Below are positions 6,597 through 12,144 of a DNA stretch of 12,144 nt, piece by piece. Origin of the DNA: Gammaproteobacteria bacterium (lineage in GTDB: Bacteria > Pseudomonadota > Gammaproteobacteria > Pseudomonadales > Azotimanducaceae); assembly GCA_018667205.1 (NCBI GenBank), contig JABIVN010000086.1:1-12144 (forward strand), read 5' to 3'. The first letter of the stretch is position 1. Each line of letters starts with the position of its first letter. The notes under the pieces are model-generated. The model was not told the origin of the DNA, did no database searches, and saw only the letters and a list, made by a program, of their open reading frames with translations. Both the position numbers and the translations under genes were made by a program.

Positions 6597-7456
6597 TGAT
6601 CGCTCAAAGCAATCTTGCATGGCGACATAAAAAAGCAATGTTCTTCCGGTGTTTTTGTATCGGCGTAACGGCCTTTGCAGTCTTTATTTTGGGGCTGCTG
6701 ATTTACCAGGTATCGGTGTTGGGTTTACCCTGGCTGGATGCCCAGTTTTTATCGAGTTTTCCCTCTCGGTTTCCCGAGAAAGCAGGGATAAAATCAGCGC
6801 TCCTTGGCACTTTGTGGCTGGTGTCGATGACGGCAGCGATCGCCATTCCTGTCGGGGTGCTCGCGTCTGTCTATCTTGAAGAGTATGCGAGGCCGACAAG
6901 GTTAACCGAGTTTATCAACATTAATATCGCGAACCTCGCCGGTGTACCGTCAATTGTTTACGGGATGCTTGGCCTGGCTATTTTTGTCAGGTTCTTCCAG
7001 TTGGAAAGAAGTCTTTTGTCCGGCGCGCTGACGATGAGTTTGTTGATTTTGCCGGTGATCATTATTGCTGCGAAGGAAGCTATTCGAGCTGTCCCAGGAT
7101 CCCTTCGTCAGGCTGCTTTTGCAGTAGGCGCAACCCGCTGGCAGGTCATACGAGCGCATGTCTTGCCGTCTGCATTGCCTGGCATTCTGACCGGGGTAAT
7201 CCTGGCGATTTCCCGCGCGATTGGTGAAACAGCACCGTTGATTATGATTGGCGCATTGACCTACGTTGCCTTCGTACCAGAAGGACCGATGGACGAGTTC
7301 ACTGCGCTTCCGATTCAGATATTCAATTGGACCTCCCGACCCCAGGAAGAATTCCATGAACTGGCCTCAGCTGGAATCGTAGTTCTGCTATTGGTTCTAT
7401 TAATGATGAATGCCCTTGCCGTTTATATTCGGTATCGGGGAACACGAGCGAAGTGA
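6596..7456 (+). CDS. pstA: Phosphate ABC transporter permease PstA
   Basis: A 286-residue inner-membrane permease, partner of PstC. Hydrophobic segments lie at about 19-41, 67-93, 112-133, 143-159, 194-222 and 258-279. The EAA loop ([10 protein letters not shown], 171-180) and the [12 protein letters not shown] segment (204-215) are characteristic. I chose ATG 6596, which shares its A with the pstC stop TAA and has a perfect AGGAGGT at 6580-6586; the frame stays open to 6539 but that part overlaps pstC and has no ribosome-binding site. The overlap implies translational coupling and equal production of the two permeases. PstB follows after 7 nt. Confidence 0.95.
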   Translation: MIAQSNLAWRHKKAMFFRCFCIGVTAFAVFILGLLIYQVSVLGLPWLDAQFLSSFPSRFPEKAGIKSALLGTLWLVSMTAAIAIPVGVLASVYLEEYARPTRLTEFININIANLAGVPSIVYGMLGLAIFVRFFQLERSLLSGALTMSLLILPVIIIAAKEAIRAVPGSLRQAAFAVGATRWQVIRAHVLPSALPGILTGVILAISRAIGETAPLIMIGALTYVAFVPEGPMDEFTALPIQIFNWTSRPQEEFHELASAGIVVLLLVLLMMNALAVYIRYRGTRAK

Positions 7457-7463
7457 GAATTAA

Positions 7464-8225
7464 ATGAGTAGTCAAGAGAACATAATTTTGAGCATCGATG
7501 ATGCGTGTATCAGTTACGGCGGGAAGCTCGCGGTTCGCAACGTTTCTCTACCGATATACGAGAAAAAAATCACCGCGATCATCGGCCCGTCCGGGTGTGG
7601 GAAGAGTACTTTGTTAAGGTCGCTTAATCGAATGAACGACTTCATTCATGGTTGTGAGCAATCCGGGCGAATATCATTTCGTGGCGAAGATCTTTATGAC
7701 CCGGGAACTGATCCGGTGGAAGTTCGATTGCGCATCGGGATGGTTTTTCAGAGGCCCAACCCTTTTCCCAAGTCTATTTACAGAAACGTTGCATGGGGAC
7801 CTGGGATTAACGGTCTTGACGGAGATCTCGACGATCGTGTTGAGAAGGCACTTCGTCAGGCGGCTCTATGGGATGAGGTAAAGGACAGGCTGCAAGAGTC
7901 TGCACTGACCTTGTCGGGTGGGCAACAGCAGCGCCTTTGCATCGCCCGGACTCTGGCGATGGAGCCAGAGATGATATTGATGGACGAGCCTTGCTCTGCG
8001 CTTGATCCAGTATCGACGGCGAGAATCGAAGATCTACTGTTCGAACTTAAGGAAAATTATACGATTGTCATCGTCACTCACAACATGCAGCAGGCCGCTA
8101 GAGTCTCACAACAGACGGCATTTCTGGAAAATGGGGTGCTGGTTGAATATGGCGATACTGATCAAGTTTTCACGAACCCCAGTAACAAAAGAACTGAAGA
8201 ATATGTCACCGGAAGGTTTGGATAA
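7464..8225 (+). CDS. pstB: Phosphate ABC transporter ATP-binding protein PstB
   Basis: A 253-residue cytoplasmic ATPase that powers phosphate import through PstCA. All ABC motifs are intact: Walker [10 protein letters not shown] (41-49), Q-loop VFQRPNPFP (94-102), signature LSGGQQQR (150-157), Walker B ILMDEP (171-176) with the D-loop SALD just after, and the H-loop His206. SLNRMND (53-59) and the RPNPFP stretch are PstB-specific and separate it from other importers. Length is typical. The start at ATG 7464 lies 7 nt after the pstA stop with a weak GTGAG. The phoU gene follows after 5 nt. Confidence 0.97.
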   Translation: MSSQENIILSIDDACISYGGKLAVRNVSLPIYEKKITAIIGPSGCGKSTLLRSLNRMNDFIHGCEQSGRISFRGEDLYDPGTDPVEVRLRIGMVFQRPNPFPKSIYRNVAWGPGINGLDGDLDDRVEKALRQAALWDEVKDRLQESALTLSGGQQQRLCIARTLAMEPEMILMDEPCSALDPVSTARIEDLLFELKENYTIVIVTHNMQQAARVSQQTAFLENGVLVEYGDTDQVFTNPSNKRTEEYVTGRFG

Positions 8226-8230
8226 AAGCC

Positions 8231-8881
8231 ATGACTAAACATTTTGATAAAGACCTTATAAAGCTAAATGAAAAAATCTCGAAACTCGGTTCGTTGATTG
8301 TTGAATCCTCAGCAAAGTCGATCGTTATGTTGCAGAATTTTGACCTCAGCATTGCCGCTGAAATATTTGCGTCGGAAGTCGCTGTCAATGAAATGGAAGT
8401 TGAGATCGAGAATGAATGCCTCAAAGTGCTGGCGTTACACCAACCGGTAGCGGCAGATCTCAGGTTTTTGATTGTTGTGTTAAAAGTTAATAACGATCTC
8501 GAGAGAATGGGTGACCAATTCGTCAACATTGCAGAAAGAGTCAGGTTTTTGAAGGATCAGCCTAGGGTCGTATCGGATATCGATCTAGTGAAAATGGGGG
8601 AGGTCGGATCCAGAATGGTAGGTCTTTCGATGACGGCGTTAACAATGCGAGACCCGGAGATCGCCAGGGAAGTTCTCCAAATGGACGATGAACTAGATGC
8701 ACTCCACTCTCGATCTTTTCAGGTATTGCAGGACGCAATGCGAAAAAACAAGGAGATGATTACACCGGCGATTTCTTACATGACGATCTCATCTAATCTG
8801 GAAAGGTTAGGTGACCTTGCGACCAATATCGCAGAAGAAATTATTTTTATGCAGGAAGGTGAAGTCGTCCGGCATCAGTGA
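8231..8881 (+). CDS. phoU: Phosphate-signalling protein PhoU
   Basis: A 216-residue, all-helical cytoplasmic protein built from two repeated three-helix bundles. Each carries the metal-cluster motif E.xGD...NIAE: ERMGDQFVNIAER at about 91-103 and ERLGDLATNIAEE at 191-203. PhoU senses the state of the Pst transporter and keeps the PhoR kinase from activating PhoB when phosphate is plentiful; phoR and phoB are outside this window. It is slightly shorter than the E. coli protein, mainly at the ends. It is the last gene of the pst operon, 5 nt after pstB. No clear terminator lies in the 28 bases before the convergent crotonase gene, so the two transcripts probably overlap. Confidence 0.95.
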   Translation: MTKHFDKDLIKLNEKISKLGSLIVESSAKSIVMLQNFDLSIAAEIFASEVAVNEMEVEIENECLKVLALHQPVAADLRFLIVVLKVNNDLERMGDQFVNIAERVRFLKDQPRVVSDIDLVKMGEVGSRMVGLSMTALTMRDPEIAREVLQMDDELDALHSRSFQVLQDAMRKNKEMITPAISYMTISSNLERLGDLATNIAEEIIFMQEGEVVRHQ

Positions 8882-8909
8882 TGGCTGCTCTGAATATAAT
8901 GGCCAAAGA

Positions 8910-9635
8910 TTAATCCTTTAACATTTTTGCGGTGTTGAGTGCATTGTTCGCCGTTTGGGGGAAAAAGTCTTCGGGTCTTTCGATGCCGCGTTGTGCAACG
9001 AGGGACTGCTTGATCGCTATTGCGGCACCCGCTGGGTAACCCGCAATAGTCACTGCGATTTCATGGCAGCGTTCAACAACGCTATCGTCGTTCACACATT
9101 CGCTGATAAGCCCCAGCCGTAGCAGCTCTGGCGCTTTAACCCGATCACCCAGGAAGGCCAGTCGGGCGGCCTGGAATTCAGTCGTTTTAATTTTGAGCCA
9201 TGCCGCATTCATCGGGATGCTCGCGCCCTGTTGAATTTCACCGATTTGAAGAAACGCAGTTTCACCGGCAACGATGAGATCACAGGCAAAAGCGAGAGAC
9301 GCGCCTGCGTTGATTGCAAATTTTTCCAGCGCGGCAATGATCGGCTTGTTACAGTGATAAAGAGCCAAATGCATTGACCTTACCTCCCCGACATCTTTAC
9401 CCGTCCAGGGTGGTGGGGGGTCAGCCTGCAGAGCCTTCAGGTCTATGCCAGAACAAAAGTATCCGCCTTTTCCGCGAAGGACGATGGCGGAGATATTGTC
9501 GTCTTGATTCAATTGTTCTATGTGGTCGCGGATTTCGCCCGCCAAGGGTGGGATCAGTGAATTACGTCGGTCCGGCCGTTCGATAATTATCTCTGCCCAG
9601 CCTTCATGAATATCCAGTCTTGAAAATTCAGGCAT
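8910..9635 (-). CDS. Enoyl-CoA hydratase/isomerase (crotonase) family protein
   Basis: A 241-residue protein of the crotonase fold. The oxyanion-hole segments are seen at GGYFCSGIDLKAL (57-69) and in NAGASLAFACDL (109-120), which should hold the acyl-CoA thioester. Of the two catalytic glutamates of true enoyl-CoA hydratases, the first position (GGCEL in the rat enzyme, Glu144) aligns with Ser113 here, while the second (PEI, Glu164) is kept as Glu133 in GEIQQG. A single glutamate fits an isomerase or another crotonase reaction better than classical hydration. The ATG at 9635 has GAGGT about 8 nt upstream. It is downstream of the epoxide hydrolase on the same strand, across a structured 183-bp spacer. 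Substrate not inferable. Confidence 0.85.
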   Translation of the reverse strand: MPEFSRLDIHEGWAEIIIERPDRRNSLIPPLAGEIRDHIEQLNQDDNISAIVLRGKGGYFCSGIDLKALQADPPPPWTGKDVGEVRSMHLALYHCNKPIIAALEKFAINAGASLAFACDLIVAGETAFLQIGEIQQGASIPMNAAWLKIKTTEFQAARLAFLGDRVKAPELLRLGLISECVNDDSVVERCHEIAVTIAGYPAGAAIAIKQSLVAQRGIERPEDFFPQTANNALNTAKMLKD

Positions 9636-9665
9636 TGTCGCTACCTCTTTGTCTATTCTGATCCA

Positions 9666-9750
9666 CCATAACCTTAATGGCAGCGTTTATCCTGCCACGA
9701 GCATAGCTTTAAGGTAATGGCTCTGGCGCTTACCTGCTGGATTATGCTCG
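9666..9750 (-). ncRNA. Candidate structured RNA (pseudoknot) upstream of the crotonase gene
   Basis: Three complementary pairs are visible. A: 9698-9705 with 9743-9750, 8 bp perfect (CGAGCATA/TATGCTCG). B: 9671-9677 with 9709-9715, 7 bp perfect, extended past one mismatch by CCAT 9666-9669 with ATGG 9717-9720. C: 9678-9683 with 9692-9697, 6 bp perfect, directly abutting B on one side and A on the other. On the minus strand the order is A, B, A', C, C', B', a pseudoknot with an inserted hairpin. It ends 31 nt before the crotonase ATG, where a 5' leader element would lie. It matches no class I recognise; an operator or a genomic repeat unit is also possible. Confidence 0.4.
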
Positions 9751-9818
9751 TTCAAAGTCTAGCCGTGACGTTTATGAAGCAGATGAGTTGATGTGCGGGG
9801 AGCCCTTGTGGCCCCTGG

Positions 9819-10970
9819 TCAGGCATGAAAAAATGCTCGAAGGTCGTCCACCAGACGCTTTGGTTCTTCCGCCGCGCCAAAGTGGCCGCCGCTCGGCATC
9901 AATGTATATCGCACCAGGTTGGAATTTTTTGCCAGTACAGCACGGGGTAGATGTACAACATCTTTTGGGAACACCGCGAAAGCGCAAGGAGCTTCCAGGG
10001 CCGGGGTACGGTCGTGTGCCATCGGCCAGGGTTTGCTGAAATGTTCGTGGTACAACCTAAGCGATGAGGTAATGGCGCCGGTACACCAGTAAAGGGCGGC
10101 GGTTGTGCAGAGGTGTTCTTTAGAGAATCTTGATTCAATATTTCCGCCGCAATCACTCCAGTTTCGTCTGCGTTCCCAGATCCACGCGGCAGTACCAACG
10201 GGGGAATCCATCAAACCATAGGCCAGCGTCTGGGGGTCCAGTTTATGAACAGCGACGTGGCTGGTGATCAACGGTCCGGCTTCGGTGTTGCGTTTTAGCA
10301 TCCATGCCTCAGTGGTATCGTAATCTTCTGGCCTCAGGGTCGAACGATCAACACCGGGAATGAGCGTAAGGCTCATGTGGGCGCCCAGCAGTTTTTCAGC
10401 GTACTCATGTGCAAGGTGAGCGGTGACCAAAGCACCCCAGTCACCGCCATGAGCAGCGAACTTAGGATGACCGAGTTCTTCGGTCATCAGCTTCACCCAT
10501 AGGCTAGCGATTCTCGAGACATCAACACCTGATTGAGAAAGGGGGGTTGAAAAACCAAAACCCGGCAGGGATGGCACGTAAACATTGAATGCGTCTTCTG
10601 CTTTGCCACCGTAGGACTCGGGGTCTGACAGAGGCCCGATGACATCTTTAAAGTCCCAAAAGGTCCAGGGCCAGCCATGGGTCAATATCATTGGCGGTGC
10701 ATCAGGTTGCTTGGCGGGTGCATGCAGGTAATGCAGTTTTATCCCCTCGACGGTCGCTTCATAATGCTTCCAGCGGTTCATCTCGACTTCCTGCTTGTTC
10801 CAATCCCACTCTTCTATCCAGTACCCGACCATGTCCTTTAACCATGCTTGAGGTACGCCATACTGCCAGTCATCGCTGCCGATCACCGGGGGCCAGCGAG
10901 TTTGCTTTAGTCTGGAATTCAGTTCCATTAAAGAGGCTTCCGGCAATGTTGCACTGATTATTTTCGGCAT
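9819..10970 (-). CDS. Epoxide hydrolase (microsomal/juvenile-hormone type, alpha/beta fold)
   Basis: A 383-residue protein with the epoxide-hydrolase N-terminal domain (about 1-110, including the WQYG and WKHYEA segments) followed by the alpha/beta-hydrolase core. Visible catalytic elements are the oxyanion motif HGWPW (98-102), nucleophile Asp177 in HGGDWGA, lid Tyr307 in RLYHEHF, and His363 in GGHFGAAEEP. The charge-relay acid is probably Asp337 in FPKD, where mammalian microsomal enzymes carry Glu. It would open an epoxide to a vicinal diol through an Asp ester. The start at ATG 10970 has GGAG 6 nt upstream; an in-frame TTG at 10982 overlaps that site. No signal or membrane anchor is present, unlike the eukaryotic enzymes. 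Divergent from the SDR gene. The natural substrate is unknown. Confidence 0.9.
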   Translation of the reverse strand: MPKIISATLPEASLMELNSRLKQTRWPPVIGSDDWQYGVPQAWLKDMVGYWIEEWDWNKQEVEMNRWKHYEATVEGIKLHYLHAPAKQPDAPPMILTHGWPWTFWDFKDVIGPLSDPESYGGKAEDAFNVYVPSLPGFGFSTPLSQSGVDVSRIASLWVKLMTEELGHPKFAAHGGDWGALVTAHLAHEYAEKLLGAHMSLTLIPGVDRSTLRPEDYDTTEAWMLKRNTEAGPLITSHVAVHKLDPQTLAYGLMDSPVGTAAWIWERRRNWSDCGGNIESRFSKEHLCTTAALYWCTGAITSSLRLYHEHFSKPWPMAHDRTPALEAPCAFAVFPKDVVHLPRAVLAKNSNLVRYTLMPSGGHFGAAEEPKRLVDDLRAFFHA

Positions 10971-11064
10971 ACTTTTCTCCAATTTGGCTTCAGGTTAGTT
11001 CAAATATTGGTTCAGGAAAACTGCCCTGTGTTATCTTTGCGGAATCGAATAAAAGGATTGAAAG

Positions 11065-11862
11065 ATGCAGTCATTAAAGGGGAAGGTCGCCGTAGTAACG
11101 GGCGCGAGTAAAGGTATTGGTAAGGGGGTTGCGGAAGGTCTTGGCGAAGCGGGCTGCACGGTGTACTTGACGGGCAGGAGTACCAGTAGTGACACACCGC
11201 CTGAGCCGCTCACGGTTGAGGCAACCGCCGCGGCGGTTGAAGCATATGGTGGCACAGCGATACCGGTAGCACTTGATCATAATAATGATGAGGAAGTACG
11301 CGCTCTGTTTGCGCGGGTCGAGAAAGAGCAGGGCAGGCTCGATATCCTGGTTAACAATGTTTATCAGATCCCCAGCCCACCGGCTATGGGTAAAGGTTTT
11401 TGGGAGCACCCTATTTCGGTCTGGGACGACCAGTGCGGCGTAGGTCTGCGAGGATATTACGTTGCCTCTGTCCTGGGGGCGCCGTTGATGGTTCGTCAGG
11501 GAAGTGGACTTATCGTTAACATCTCATCAAGAGGAGGTCGGGAATATGTATTTAGTGCCAGTTATGGCGTGGGTAAGGCTGGGGTAGATCGGATGGCCCA
11601 GGATTTTGCTGTCGAACTTAAGGAATATGGCGTGACCGCGATTTCGCTGTCACCTTCAAAGGTAAAGACGGAATTTATACTGGAAATGGTCGCGCAGGGA
11701 AAGATGCAACTAGACGCCGATGCGGCACAGTCTGTAAGATTTTCCGGACGAACAATAGTAGCGCTAGCGACTGATCCTAACGTCTTGGAAAGAACTGGAG
11801 GAATCTACACCGTAGACGAAGTTGCCAACGCTTACGGTGTGATTGATCCTGATAAAGAGTAG
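11065..11862 (+). CDS. Short-chain dehydrogenase/reductase, DHRS1-like
   Basis: A 265-residue Rossmann-fold oxidoreductase. Seen are TGASKGIG (12-19) for the dinucleotide, Arg38 just after strand 2, which favours NADP(H), Asp71, the NNVY variant of NNAG (97-100), Ser154 in NISSRGG, and Tyr167/Lys171 in YGVGK. The segment FWEHPISVWDD...VGLRGYY and the later SLSPSKVKTE closely resemble animal DHRS1 as I remember it. The usual tetrad Asn, just before VGLRG, is Gly125 here. The start at ATG 11065 has AAGGA about 8 nt upstream. The gene is divergent from the epoxide hydrolase with 94 bases between, so the two may share control, which is inference. A GC-rich hairpin follows the stop directly. Confidence 0.9.
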   Translation: MQSLKGKVAVVTGASKGIGKGVAEGLGEAGCTVYLTGRSTSSDTPPEPLTVEATAAAVEAYGGTAIPVALDHNNDEEVRALFARVEKEQGRLDILVNNVYQIPSPPAMGKGFWEHPISVWDDQCGVGLRGYYVASVLGAPLMVRQGSGLIVNISSRGGREYVFSASYGVGKAGVDRMAQDFAVELKEYGVTAISLSPSKVKTEFILEMVAQGKMQLDADAAQSVRFSGRTIVALATDPNVLERTGGIYTVDEVANAYGVIDPDKE

Positions 11863-11879
11863 CGGGTTTAAAACCCCGC
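11862..11879. terminator. Weak hairpin directly after the SDR gene
   Basis: GCGGG (11862-11866) pairs with CCCGC (11875-11879), with TTT/AAA pairing possible inside if one C bulges. It overlaps the last base of the SDR stop codon. No T run follows on either strand, so intrinsic termination is uncertain. Confidence 0.35.
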
Positions 11880-11889
11880 AGGCTCTTAT

Positions 11890-11913
11890 CCCTCAGGAAC
11901 TCATTCCTCAGGG
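11890..11913. terminator. Ten-position hairpin just beyond the cold shock gene
   Basis: CCCTCAGGAA (11890-11899) pairs with TTCCTCAGGG (11904-11913) with one C-C mismatch and a 4-nt loop. It starts 2 nt after the csp stop on the minus strand. With no T tract it may be a 3' mRNA-stabilising stem or Rho-type boundary and not an intrinsic terminator. Confidence 0.4.
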
Positions 11914-11915
11914 AG

Positions 11916-12122
11916 CTATAGTGCGACTACGTTCTCAGCCTGGGGTCCTTTTTGACCCTGGGTGATCGTGAATTCTACACTTTGACCTTCGGCCAGCGTT
12001 TTGAACCCGTCGCCTGTGATAGCGCTAAAGTGAACAAATACGTCCGGGCCTGACTCCTGGGCGATAAAACCGAACCCTTTAGATTCGTTAAACCATTTTA
12101 CGGTGCCAGTCGTTGTTGACAT
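11916..12122 (-). CDS. CspA-family cold shock protein
   Basis: A 68-residue single cold-shock domain, the usual length for the family. RNP1 is KGFGFI (15-20) and RNP2 is VFVHF (28-32), with the nucleic-acid-stacking Trp10, Phe17, Phe19, Phe29, His31 and Phe32 all kept. It binds single-stranded RNA and DNA in the cytoplasm and acts as an RNA chaperone that melts secondary structure. The ATG at 12122 has AGGAAG about 7 nt upstream. Whether it is cold-induced cannot be judged, because the long 5' leader typical of such genes would lie beyond the window edge. A strong hairpin follows the stop. The paralogue letter cannot be assigned. Confidence 0.95.
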   Translation of the reverse strand: MSTTTGTVKWFNESKGFGFIAQESGPDVFVHFSAITGDGFKTLAEGQSVEFTITQGQKGPQAENVVAL

Positions 12123-12144
12123 GATGTCTTCCTAATTTCTTTAC

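Noticed and set aside
9666..9750. HDV-like, pistol or twister ribozyme identity for the structured spacer
   Set aside because: The helix order and loop lengths do not match these folds and I do not see their conserved core nucleotides.
9788..10039. Plus-strand open frame over the end of the epoxide hydrolase gene
   Set aside because: It is a shadow of the well-supported minus-strand gene and has no ribosome-binding site or family resemblance.

Overview
The window looks like a piece of a gammaproteobacterial chromosome, probably marine, with moderate GC by eye. Supporting this are a Gram-negative porin of the putative porin (Porin_5-like) family ending in a C-terminal Phe, a lipoprotein PstS, an intact pstSCAB-phoU cluster, a CspA-type cold shock protein, and an accessory set of acyl-CoA, epoxide and SDR enzymes often seen in marine heterotrophs. 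This assignment is inference. No rRNA, tRNA, CRISPR array, transposase or phage module is visible.

Layout. 1-949: a short leader reading frame with a very strong ribosome-binding site, running into a PhoH-family ATPase (+). 960-1562: an exported TPR protein (-), convergent with phoH. 1664-3039: a two-gene operon on the minus strand, a stand-alone LON substrate-binding-domain protein followed by a calcineurin-type phosphoesterase with an ATGA overlap. 3185-4423: an outer-membrane porin (-). 4424-4707: a divergent regulatory region with TTAAC-core repeats at 11-12 bp spacing facing the porin on one side and pstS on the other, read here as Pho boxes. 4708-8881: pstS-pstC-pstA-pstB-phoU (+), the high-affinity phosphate ABC transporter and its signalling partner. 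8910-9635 and 9819-10970: a crotonase-fold enzyme and an epoxide hydrolase (both -), separated by a highly structured 183-bp spacer. 11065-11862: a DHRS1-like short-chain dehydrogenase (+), divergent from the epoxide hydrolase. 11916-12122: a cold shock protein (-).

How the genes work together. The central theme is phosphate acquisition. The porin would admit anions through the outer membrane, PstS would capture phosphate, PstC/PstA/PstB would import it, and PhoU would link transport to the PhoR/PhoB two-component system, whose genes are not in the window. The matching repeats on both sides of 4424-4707 suggest that porin and transporter are switched on together. PhoH belongs to a family often found in Pho regulons, but no Pho box is visible in the 106 bases before it.

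The observations most worth following up are: (i) an intrinsic-terminator-like hairpin plus eight T residues inside codons 8-18 of pstC, which could set a high PstS:PstCAB ratio; (ii) the divergent Pho-box arrays, whose repeat unit differs from the E. coli consensus; (iii) three perfect complementary segment pairs at 9666-9750 that can fold as a pseudoknot upstream of the crotonase gene; and (iv) the out-of-frame leader ORF that overlaps the phoH start. Everything else looks like ordinary chromosome.
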